Part shown: in pieces, positions 21,628 through 30,980 of the stretch
How the letters are laid out: the number at the start of each line of letters is the position of its first letter
Numbering within the stretch: the first letter of the stretch is position 1
From: Cladorhizidae sp. MBARI D1340-BT2
Lineage: Eukaryota; Porifera; Demospongiae; Poecilosclerida; Cladorhizidae
Reading direction: 5' to 3'
Assembly (NCBI GenBank): GCA_028752905.1
Contig: JAQNBH010000014.1
Span: 20,218,990 to 20,282,989, forward strand
DNA: 64,000 nucleotides
Program-made: the position numbers and the translations under genes
The notes under the pieces: generated by a model
The model's input: only the letters and a program-made list of their open reading frames with translations
Told to the model about the DNA's origin: nothing
The model's database searches: none

Positions 21628-21997
21628 AATAGTTACTCCCGCCGTTTACCCGAGCTTGGTTGAATTTCTTCACTTTGACATTCAGAGCAGTGGGCAGAAA
21701 TCACATTGCGTCAACACCGCTAACCAGCCATCGCAATGCTCTGTTTTAATTAAACAGTCGGATTCCCCTTGTCCATTCCAGTTCGTAAGTTGGCTGTTAG
21801 TCTCTCTTCAGTCTTCCAAGTTCTCGTTTGAATATTTGCTACTACCACCAAGATCTGCACCAGGGGCGGCTTCACCAAGGCTCACGCCAGAGGCTGCAAG
21901 GCACTCCCGCGCCCTCCTACACATCGAGTCAAGCTCCTCGACCAGACAGCCGGGTATGGGTATGACACTCGAGCGCCATCCATTTTCAGGGCTAGTT

Positions 21998-22101
21998 GAT
22001 TCGGCAGTTGAGTTGTTACACACTCCTTGGCGGATTCCGACTTCCATGGGATTCGGCAGGTGAGTTGTTACACACTCCTTGGCGGATTCCGACTTCCATG
22101 G
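21998..22101. repeat. 52-bp tandem duplication inside 28S pseudocopy (unit 1)
   Basis: Two copies of GATTCGGCAGTTGAGTTGTT... lie head to tail. Normal 28S has one. The same duplication is present in units 2-4 (about 29436, 36625 and 43106), so it predates amplification. Confidence 0.85.
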
Positions 22102-22257
22102 CCAATATCCTGCTGTCTATATCAACCAACACCTTTCATGGGATCTGATGAGTGTTGATTCAGGCACCTTAACCCGGCTTTTGGTTCATCCCACATCGCC
22201 AGTTCTGCTTACCGAAAATGACCCACTAGGAACCTCGGCATTCCGCGTCCGACTTCA

Positions 22258-23205
22258 GGGGGGACATCTGCACTTTTAATATGTGTTTTTCTTGTGGTTA
22301 CAACTTTAGATTCTGCAAACTTCATGGTATGGACTTGATATATAGCTCAAAAGATAGGTCTCTCTGTGTGCTCTCTTTAGATACTAAAATATATTTCATT
22401 GGTATAACTATAGGCAAGTTACTAGACCTAAAGTGGAGAGACCTCAACACTTTTGGGGGGACATGTGCATAATTTTTTAAACCTATGGTTACAACTTTAG
22501 AGCTCAGTAGATTCTGCAAACTTCATGGTATGGACTTGATATATAGCTCAAAAGATAGGTCTCTCTGTGTGCTCTCTTTTGATACTAAAATATGTTTCAT
22601 AGGTATAACTATAGGCAAGTTACTAGACCCTAAAGCGGAGGGACCACAAAAACCTGAATCGCTCCAACCTCCATAGAAACCACTCTGAGTTGCGAAGTGC
22701 AAAAAAAATAAAAATGGTACGAGTGGCTAGAGGAAGCTCTAGAGTACACAATGAGTATATTGAGTAGGCGTGAAAAATTTATTACCTGGTCAAGCGCGCG
22801 GTTGGAAAATTGAAGGCGTTGACAAGGCGACGCCTTCAATTTTCCAACCGCGCGCTTGGCCAGGTAATACATTTTTTTAGCCTACTCAATATACTCATTG
22901 TGTACTCTAGAGCTTCCTCTAGCCACTCGTACCATTTTTAATTTTTTGGCACTTCGCAACTCAGAGTGGTTTCTATGGAGGTTGCAGCGATTCAGGTTTT
23001 TGTGGTCCCTCCGCTTTAGGGTCTAGTAACTTGCCTATAGTTATACCTATGAAACATATTTTAGTATCAAAAGAGAGCACACAGAGAGACCTATCTTTTG
23101 AGCTATATATCAAGTCCATACCATGAAGTTTGCAGAATCTACTGAGCTCTAAGTTTGTAACCACAGGTAAAAATAAATAAATTAATTAAATGCAGATGTC
23201 CCCCC
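22258..23205. mobile_element. Foldback (giant hairpin) element, copy 1
   Basis: The terminal inverted repeats are GGGGGGACATCTGCA / TGCAGATGTCCCCCC. The whole 948 bp is close to one palindrome with its centre at about 22822 (GAAGGCGTTGACAAGGCGAC). It is flanked by TTCA (or TTCAG) duplicated at 22254 and 23206. Units 3 and 4 have the unoccupied site CGACTTCAGCCGAGC. The left arm contains an extra duplicated stretch (a second GGGGGGACATGTGCA start at 22455). There is no transposase, so it is non-autonomous. Reading frames of about 63-80 codons in the arms are mirror images and not genes. Confidence 0.9.
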
Positions 23206-23483
23206 TTCAGCCGAGCAAGCCGGACTTGTTAACCATTTAAAGTTTGAGAATAGGTTGAGGCCGTTTCAGCCCCAAGACCTCTAATCATTCGCTTTACCTG
23301 ATAAAACTGCACCGGGCTCCAGCTATCAGGAGGGAAACTTCGGAGGGTACCAGCTACTAGATGGTTCGATTAATCTTCCGCCCCTGCAACGAAATTTGAC
23401 GATCGATGTGCACGTAAGAATCGCTGCGAGCTTCCACCAGAGTTTCATCTGGCTTCGCCCTATTCAGGCATAGTTCACTATCT

Positions 23484-23531
23484 TGGAGAGAAGCTGGCCA
23501 AACTTTGCTATTTAGAGGAAGTAAAAGTCGT
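23484..23531 (+). rRNA. 18S rRNA 3'-end fragment (sense), unit 1/2 junction
   Basis: About 47 nt ending GAGGAAGTAAAAGTCGT match the near-universal 18S stretch just before AACAAGGTTTCCG at the 3' end. It is preceded directly by antisense 28S (CATAGTTCACTATCTT) and followed directly by the element B leader CCCTGGGTAT. Confidence 0.85.
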
Positions 23532-23777
23532 CCCTGGGTATTTAGTTCTGCCTCACCGTTGGCCCTGGGGTGAACAGGAGGGGTGTACATTCGTCTGCAC
23601 TTCTGGCCAAGTAAGAACTGCACCTCTACGTAGGGTAGCTTCCCGCGTAGTTGTACACATAGCTCCTAAAGGTCCAGATAAAGAAAGGGGAGCTCCCACC
23701 CTGCAAGGGATGCATTGGGGGAAAGGGTGAGGGCCTCAAGAGTTTGTGTGTCTCCTCCAGGCCGTGACGGCAGTCCT
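23532..23777 (+). promoter_or_regulatory. Conserved 5' leader of element B (copy 2)
   Basis: About 245 bp follow the 18S piece, conserved in units 2-5. It includes a potential hairpin at about 23631-23655 (CTACG ... CGTAG closing GGG ... CCC). The equivalent region of R2 elements carries an HDV-like ribozyme that frees the RNA 5' end; I could not confirm such a fold by eye. Confidence 0.4.
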
Positions 23778-26700
23778 ATGCCTAGTGGCACTACAGGAGG
23801 TAGGGTGAGCAGTGGTGCAAGACAAGCTGCTCAACTAGTCCAGCGTATCCAATGGACACCTCAGTTGGACGCTTCGCTGCAAGACATTATTAATGAGGTT
23901 GGGCCCATGTCATCGGGAGCCCCAGAAAAGAGACTCTCCCTGTGGAGAGAGCGCCACCACGAGTTAAACACGACGGTTGGTGCGATTGCTGCGCGGGTTA
24001 CAAAGATTCTGAAGAGACAGAAGGCAGAGCCAATAGACCCTCCGCCCCAGGCTGTGTCCGGGTACACGGAGAGAGTTTCGGCACGAGTACCATCAGCTCC
24101 GATGAGGCCTTCTGTCACTGATGTAACAGCCGCCGATGAGCGGGAAGAACAGAGCTTGAGTGTCGTTTGTGATGATGAGTCAGTTGGTGATCTTAGATGA
24201 GAGCTCCGAACCAAGTTCGAGAATCAGACTGGGGGACGGGATGAAGGCAGTTTTGAATATCGTTGAAGGATGCTCTGCAAGGGTATCTGGAAGAACAGTC
24301 CCATAGTGCGAAAGGTTGACAAGGGAATGATGAGAGTGTGGCTAGATGGCGAAAACAGCTCCTGGCGACTCAACTGTCTAGTTTATGCAGGTTCATTTGT
24401 GGTCTGCCGGAAGTCCCGGAAGGCTCGGCCAGAGAGAGTGGGAATCCCTCTGGGGCAGACTAGTATGACAATCAAAACTGCTAGAGACAACGAACTCAGA
24501 AAGCTGATCGTTTGGCTTATCTGCGAGGTCACTAGATGCTCACTCATGCGACGATCCATTATGAGACAGAAGAGACTGGCGGTGTGGCTAAGGAAGATGT
24601 TCGGTAATAAGACCTTACCTGAATTGAGGGCCTTGTTGGAGAACCGTAAAGGTTTGTTGAATGTCAAGGCCATACAGCTTAGACGCATGAAGGACAAGGA
24701 AAAGGAACGAGGTGAGAGACTGCAGTACCAACCGCACGGCCCTCGTAGTCTCATGGCTGGTGGGAGCAGCGTCGGTCCGAGTAGGAGGCCGAACGAGTCG
24801 GAAGTGAAGAACTTTTGGAACAGAGTTCTCGGTAGGAACCGTGAATTTGATCTGAAAGATAGTTCAGTATCGCGCTGTATCAAGAGCTTCAGTGATGTTA
24901 CTAATGACCAAGACCTTTCTAAGTGTGTAAATGAAGCTACCTGGAGTAATGTCGTAGGAAAGGCACGTCCGTGGAAGGCAGCAGGCCCAGATTTTATCTC
25001 GGCCTTTTGGTGGAAGTCCTTCCCCACGGCAGCGTCGGGACTGTATGAGTTAGTGAGCGAGGTGATACTTAGGGAAAAGGAGATCCCCGACTGGATGATA
25101 TCGGGTTGAACAGTCCTGGTGCGCAAGGATGGTTGCCAGGGGAAGCCGAGCCAGTATCGGCCCATCACTTGTTTGAATAAGAGTTACAAACTTTTAACTG
25201 GCTTGCTGACGCGGATTCTCGAGAATAACGTCTATGAGAAACTGCTCCTTCCGATCGAGCAGAAAGCCCTGCGAAAAGGCAGTCGAGAATGTACTGATCG
25301 ATGCGGACTCCAGGATCGTGCAGGAAGCGACTCGCAAGAGGGGCAACCTGGCTGTGGCATGGATAGACTACCAAAAAGCATATGATAGAGTGCCCCACGG
25401 TTGGCTATTGAGGCCATCAATCACCCAAAGCACCCGTACGAGTGCTTGCCAACGTGATTTCAAAGTTGAAATCCGTATTCAGCTTGGGATCGGGACGGGA
25501 CGCGGTTCGGGTCCCAATGGTATTTAAGAGGAGACTTTTTCAGGGGGACTCCTTGTCACCTTTGCTTTTTCCCCACTGTATTGCACCTGTGTTACACGCG
25601 TTGAAGAAGCAGTAAGAAGTTGGGAGTGCTGGTCTTAGGGCTCAAATTTCCCATCTCTTTTTCATGGATGACTTGAAGGTGTATGCAGAGGAACCGAGAG
25701 ACTTGGAGAGGTTGATACGTAAAGTGGAAACACTGTCTAGGGCGGTGGGAATGGAGTTCAGACTGAGAAAGTGTGCTGTGGCAGAAATAAGAAGATGACG
25801 TCTTGTCAATGCAAGAGTTATACTCCTGTAGATATAAGGGCACTCACTTTAGGTAACACGTACAAGTACCTTGGTGTCGAGCAGTCATTGAAACCGACCG
25901 ACGTAAGATCAAGTAGAGACTGGCGATGACGTATTGCAAACGATCTGGGAATCCCGCCGTAACTCAAAGTCAAAGGTGCAAGCAACGAATGGGTGGGCAG
26001 TTTCTTTGTACCGATATTTTTTTGGCACAATCAAGTGGACAAAGAGCGATTTGATCCAGCTTGATCGCCTAATGCGGAAAATCCTTACGCAGAATAAGTG
26101 TCATCACGCCAACGCATAGCATCGTTGGAGAGGCTCTACCTTCCCAGGGGGGCTGGGGGCCGAGGTCTAATCGGTCTACAGAACTGTTGGGAGAGGGAGG
26201 TTGTCTCGACGGCGGTGTATCTGGCTACTTCCAAGGATCTGCATTGCAAGGGAGTGTTTCGACACCAGTTGCTCCTCGAGGGTGAGTCGAGTTGGAACTT
26301 CTTGCATGCAGCGCAGGAGGTCCTAGAAAGATATCAGGTGCCCATTTCGATCAGAAGAGACAGAGCTGTGCTAGATGGGATGCTCAATGTCACCACAAAG
26401 AGCATCCCAAATGGTGCGGGCGGCTTTGCAACTGCACACTTGTGGAGGAAACTTATTCACGGAGTGTATTCCAAACAGTGGCACCTGAAAGATATGGACG
26501 CACTAGCCACACACTCCTGGGTCAAAAATGGAAGATTTCGTGCCGAGACCGAAGCACTGATTGTAGCGGCACAAGACAGCGTGCTCTACACCAAGGCATA
26601 TCTATGACGGGTACTCAAAAGAAAAGATTTCCGAGGAATGCTGGCTCTGCAGGAAAGAGCCGGAAACAATTGGTCATCTGCTCGACAGTGCACCGTACTT

Positions 26701-27189
26701 AACTGGCATGACGGAGTTCTTTATCAAGTGTTGCGGGCGCTTTGCAAAAAGTTGAACATGACCTTGTCAGACTCTATCATGTGGAGGGCCGGAGGCTGGA
26801 ACGGTGTAGGGGTGCTAGAAAATGCTGAAGGAAAACTGACAGTAGATATCAGTCTGCCTACTGATCGCAGCATCAGCGAAAGGCGGCCAGACTTAGTGTT
26901 ATCATTCCGGGAAACCCGGCGCATCATGATTTTTGAAGTGGCATGTGCCTGGGAACCTCTTATTGTGGAAAGGGAGCAGGAGAAGAAGAGGAAGTACCGA
27001 GAGCTGGCTACCGACCTGGCCACCGCGTGTCTGGGTTACCGGGTCACTGCCATATTTTTAGTGATCGGCGATCTGGGGACAGTGGGCATTTTCACTTCAG
27101 AACTAGCACGAACAGGGATTTTCACGTCACAGGAGATTTCCAACTTGGTCCGTGAATGTCAGTTCGAGGTCTTGATGAGTGCAGTGTGA
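23778..27189 (+). pseudogene. R2-like retrotransposon ORF, family B copy 2
   Basis: This has the same domain order as copy 1. ATG 23778 is intact and the first 140 codons are open, then TGA at about 24197 and 24266 (CGA/TCA in copy 1). The longest open block (24270-25109) covers WRLNCLVYAGS through the RT fingers (KARPWKAAGPDFIS), ending at the TGA shared by all copies (W-M-I-S-G-stop). A palm segment has WIDYQKAYDRVPHGW but then a deletion and frameshift. The endonuclease block is open in 26638-27189 with RRPDLVLSFRET and FEVACAWEP. It cannot make a full-length product. Confidence 0.85.
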
Positions 27190-27215
27190 ATCATACAGAG
27201 ATAACTAAACCTCTG

Positions 27216-27345
27216 ACAAGCAAGAGCTTTCAGCTGTGCTCAAAACTCCTAGTGTTGATTATATACCCTTTGACTGGAGGACAAGCAAGAGCTTTCAGCT
27301 GTGCTCAAAACTCCTAGTGTTGATTATATACCCTTTGACTGGAGA
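27216..27345. repeat. 65-bp tandem duplication in unit 2 spacer
   Basis: ACAAGCAAGAGCTTTCAGCT... is repeated at 27216 and 27281. The duplication is also in units 3 (34407/34472) and 4 (40888/40953) but single in units 1 and 5. Confidence 0.9.
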
Positions 27346-27592
27346 GCCTTCTTTTTTTTTAACCCAGTGCGTAAATGTCCTAGTGCGTAAAACTCCTACT
27401 GGGTAAAACTCCTACTGACAAAATTTCACATGAAAATTCCCGGACTTGAAACTTGTTTTCTTCTTTTTTTTAATATACCTTGCCCTTTACCATTCCGAGT
27501 CCCTGACCTGATGCGTAAAACTCCAGTGCGTAAAGCTTTTGACATGCAAGAGCTTTCCCCAGTGCGTAAAACTCTTGGAGTATATATAAAGG
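27346..27592 (+). promoter_or_regulatory. Unit 2 spacer with TATA-like box
   Basis: GTGCGTAAAACTC-like motifs are followed by TATATATAAAGG (27581-27592) directly before the polypyrimidine tract. This resembles a TATA box pointing rightwards into the antisense-28S region. Promoter activity is an inference. Confidence 0.4.
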
Positions 27593-27749
27593 TTTTTTTT
27601 CCTTTTTCTTTTTTTTTCCTTCTCATTTTTCCTTCTTTTTTCCCCTTATTTTTTCCCATTCTTTTCTTTTCTTCTTTTCCCCCCTTCTTTTATTTCCTTC
27701 TTTTTTCCCCTTTTCTTTCCCTTTTTCCCCCTTCCTTTCTTTCTTCCTT
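27593..27749 (+). repeat. Polypyrimidine tract, unit 2
   Basis: C/T-only composition. It is shorter than in units 1 and 5. Confidence 0.9.
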
Positions 27750-27814
27750 GCAGTGCCTACGAACTTGTCGAATAGCCAGAGAAAATGCTGCTTTGAGTGT
27801 ACCAGCGACCACTG
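27750..27814 (+). repeat. Conserved 65-nt block, unit 2
   Basis: Same block as 20303-20367 with about three differences. Confidence 0.8.
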
Positions 27815-27948
27815 TTTTTTTTCCAGCGCACCCCTCTGGCCGAAATGTTGCAGACTTTTGGGGGTTATTTTGGCGAGGACAGAGCCTGTATGGCCCAAAG
27901 AAAAAGGGGGGAAAGGGAGAGGGAAAAAATGGAAAGGGGGGAAAAGAT

Positions 27949-28346
27949 CTTTAGGACCATGAAGGCTTAATCTCAGTGGATCATAGCAGCAAGGCTACTC
28001 AACAACTTACAATACCCCGTCCTATTCAAGTCGTCTGCAAGGGATCTAGCCGCAGAAATCGCCAAGTTGGATCACGCCGGCAGCACGAGAACTTTTACGT
28101 CCCACAGGCAACCTGCACAGTTGATCCAGGCAAACTCCCGAGAGGGGCTCCTAAGGCTACTCGCCTGCAACTCCTGGGGATATACGTCGTCGCCTTCTAG
28201 CATGGATTCTGACTTAGAGTCGTTCAATCACAATCTAGCAGATGGTAGCTTCGCACCATTGGCTGTTCAGCCAAGTACAAATGCCAAATGTCTGAATCAA
28301 CGGTTCCTCTCGTACTGAGTTGAATTATATTGAAATGACACTTCAT

Positions 28347-28386
<40 letters not shown>

Positions 28387-29027
28387 AAGCTCATGTCACC
28401 TGTTAGCGGGTGAACAATCCGATATGTGGTGAATTCTGCCACACAATAATAGGAAGAGCCGACCTCGAAGGATTAAAAAGCAATGTCACTATGAACGCTT
28501 GGCTGCCACAAGCCAGTTATCCCTGTCGTAACTTTTCTGACAGCTCTAGCCTAAAACTCTTAGAGACTAAAGGATCGATAGGCCATGCTTTCACAGTTTG
28601 TATTCATACTGTCAAGCAAGCTTTTACCCTTTTGTTCCACATGAGATTTCCGTTCTCACTGAGCTTGCCTTAGGACACCTGCGTAATAGTTTGACAGATG
28701 TGCCACCCCATCCAAACTCACCACCTGACACTGTCTTCGACTCGGATTGGCCCTCGGAGAGGACCTTAAATCAAGAAGGTGGGCCACAAGACCCAGCTCC
28801 GCCACATCGAATAAGTAAAGAAACGATGAAAGTAGTGGTATTTCACCGGTGCCGAAGCTCCCACCTATTCTACATCTCTCATGTCTCTTCACAAATCCGG
28901 ACTAGAGTCAAGCTCAACTGGGTCTTATTTCCCCGCAGATTCTGCCAAGCCCGTTCCCTTGGCTGTAGTTTCGCTAGATAGTAGATGGGTACAGTGGGAA
29001 TCTCGTTAATCCATTAATGCGCGTTAA

Positions 29028-29065
<38 letters not shown>

Positions 29066-30686
29066 AATAGTTACTCCCGCCGTTTACCCGAGCTTGGTTG
29101 AATTTCTTCACTTTGACATTCAGAGCAGTGGGCAGAAATCACATTGCGTCAACACCGCTAACCAGCCATCGCAATGCTCTGTTTTAATTAAACAGTCGGA
29201 TTCCCCTTGTCCATTCCAGTTCGTAAGTTGGCTGTTAGTCTCTCTTCAGTCTTCCAAGTTCTCGTTTGAATATTTGCTACTACCACCAAGATCTGCACCA
29301 GGGGCGGCTTCACCAAGGCTCACGCCAGAGGCTGCAAGGCACTCCCGCACCCTCCTACACATCGAGTCAAGCTCCTCGACCAGACAGCCGGGTATGGGTA
29401 TGACACTCGAGCGCCATCCATTTTCAGGGCTAGTTGATTCGGCAGTTGAGTTGTTACACACTCCTTGGCGGATTCCGACTTCCATGGGATTCGGCAGGTG
29501 AGTTGTTACACACTCCTTGGCGGATTCCGACTTCCATGGCCAATATCCTGCTGTCTATATCAACCAACACCTTTCATGGGATCTGATGAGTGTTGATTCA
29601 GGCACCTTAACCCGGCTTTTGGTTCATCCCACATCGCCAGTTCTGCTTACCGAAAATGACCCACTAGGAACCTCGGCATTCCGCGTCCGACTTCAGGGGG
29701 GACATCTGCACTTTTAATATGTGTTTTTCTTGTGGTTACAACTTTAGATTCTGCAAACTTCATGGTATGGACTTGATATATAGCTCAAAAGATAGGTCTC
29801 TCTGTGTGCTCTCTTTAGATACTAAAATATATTTCATTGGTATAACTATAGGCAAGTTACTAGACCTAAAGTGGAGGGACCACAAAAACCTGAATCGCTC
29901 CAACCTCCATAGAAACCCCTCTGAGTTGCGAAGTGCAAAAAATATATAAATGGTACGAGTGGCTAGAGGAAGCTCTAGAGTACACAATGAGTATATTGAG
30001 TAGGCGTGAAAAATTTATTACCTGGTCAAGCGCGCGGTTGGAAAATTGAAGGCGTTGACAAGGCGACGCCTTCAATTTTCCAACCGCGCGCTTGACCAGG
30101 TAATACATTTTTCACGCCTACTCAATATACTCATTGTGTACTCTAGAGCTTCCTCTAGCCACTCGTACCATTTTTAATTTTTTTGCACTTCGCAACTCAG
30201 AGTGGTTTCTATGGAGGTTGGAGCGATTCAGGTTTTTGTGGTCCCTCCGCTTTAGGGTCTAGTAACTTGCCTATAGTTATACCTATGAAACATATTTTAG
30301 TATCAAAAGAGAGCACACAGAGAGACCTATCTTTTGAGCTATATATCAAGTCCATACCATGAAGTTTGCAGAATCTACTGAGCTCTAAGGTTGTAACCAC
30401 AGGTAAAAATAAATAAAAAATTTAAATGCAGATGTCCCCCCTTCAGCCGAGCAAGCCGGACTTGTTAACCATTTAAAGTTTGAGAATAGGTTGAGGCCGT
30501 TTCAGCCCCAAGACCTCTAATCATTCGCTTTACCTGATAAAACTGCACCGGGCTCCAGCTATCCGGAGGGGTTCGATTAGTCTTCCGCCCCTGCAACGAA
30601 ATTTGACGATCGATGTGCACGTAAGAATCGCTGCGGTCTTCCACCAGAGTTTCATCTGGCTTCGCCCTATTCAGGCATAGTTCACT
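27949..30686 (-). rRNA. 28S rRNA 3' portion, rearranged pseudocopy, unit 2 (antisense)
   Basis: Same order, deletion and 52-bp duplication as unit 1, and also interrupted by a foldback element (29696-30441). The segment containing the AGCTACTAGATGG word is missing (30567-30573), a deletion private to this unit. Confidence 0.9.
29696..30441. mobile_element. Foldback element, copy 2
   Basis: This is a 746-bp near-perfect palindrome (centre about 30058) at the identical 28S position as copy 1, with the same TTCA flank (29692, 30442). It is simpler than copy 1 because it lacks the duplicated left-arm stretch. Confidence 0.9.
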
Positions 30687-30734
30687 TGGAGAGAAGCTGG
30701 CCAAACTGTGCTATTTAGAGGAAGTAAAAGTCGT
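30687..30734 (+). rRNA. 18S rRNA 3'-end fragment (sense), unit 2/3 junction
   Basis: Same 47-nt piece as at 23484. Five bases of 28S adjoining it (TATCT-like) are deleted here. Confidence 0.85.
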
Positions 30735-30980
30735 CCCTGGGTATTTAGTTCTGCCTCACCGTTGGCCCTGGGGTGAACAGGAGGGGTGTACATTCGTCTG
30801 CACTTCTGGCCAAGTAAGAACTGCACCTCTACGTAGGATAGCTTCCCGCGTAGTTGTACACATAGCTCCTAAAGGTCCAGATAAAGAAAGGGGAGCTCCC
30901 ACCCTGCAAGGGATGCATTGGGGAAAAGGGTGAGGGCCTCAAGAGTTTGTGTGTTTCCTCCCGGCCGAGACGGCAGTCCT

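Larger units (their letters stand above)
20511..23484 (-). rRNA. 28S rRNA 3' portion, rearranged pseudocopy, unit 1 (antisense)
   Basis: The reverse complement gives, from right to left on the + strand, the conserved 28S core: TAGTGAACTATGCCTG, TCGAACCATCTAGTAGCTGG, TAAAGCGAATGATTAGAGG, GGAGTGTGTAACAACTC, AGATCTTGGTGGTAGTAGC, AACCACAGCCAAGGGAACGG-like (the R2 target region, with TTAAGGTAGCCAAATGCC), GGGATAACTGGCTTGTGGC and the 3' end with CAGTACGAGAGGAACCG. A block between the AACGAGAACTTGGAAGACTG and CAACTTACGAACTGG segments is missing, 52 bp are tandemly duplicated (21998-22049/22050-22101), and many universally conserved positions differ. It is interrupted by a foldback element (22258-23205). 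It is not a functional rRNA gene. Confidence 0.9.

Noticed and set aside
20972..22279. Open frames of 80-135 codons on both strands over the 28S regions
   Set aside because: The nucleotide sequence is 28S rRNA; the frames are shadows of conserved rRNA.
22281..23164. Paired 63-80-codon frames in the foldback arms
   Set aside because: They are mirror images of the same palindromic DNA on opposite strands and carry no recognisable domain.
25081..25120. TGA after W-M-I-S-G in all five copies as a possible recoded codon
   Set aside because: Copies also contain TAA and TAG stops and frameshifts; common ancestry of a dead unit is simpler than recoding. Noted as a shared lesion instead.
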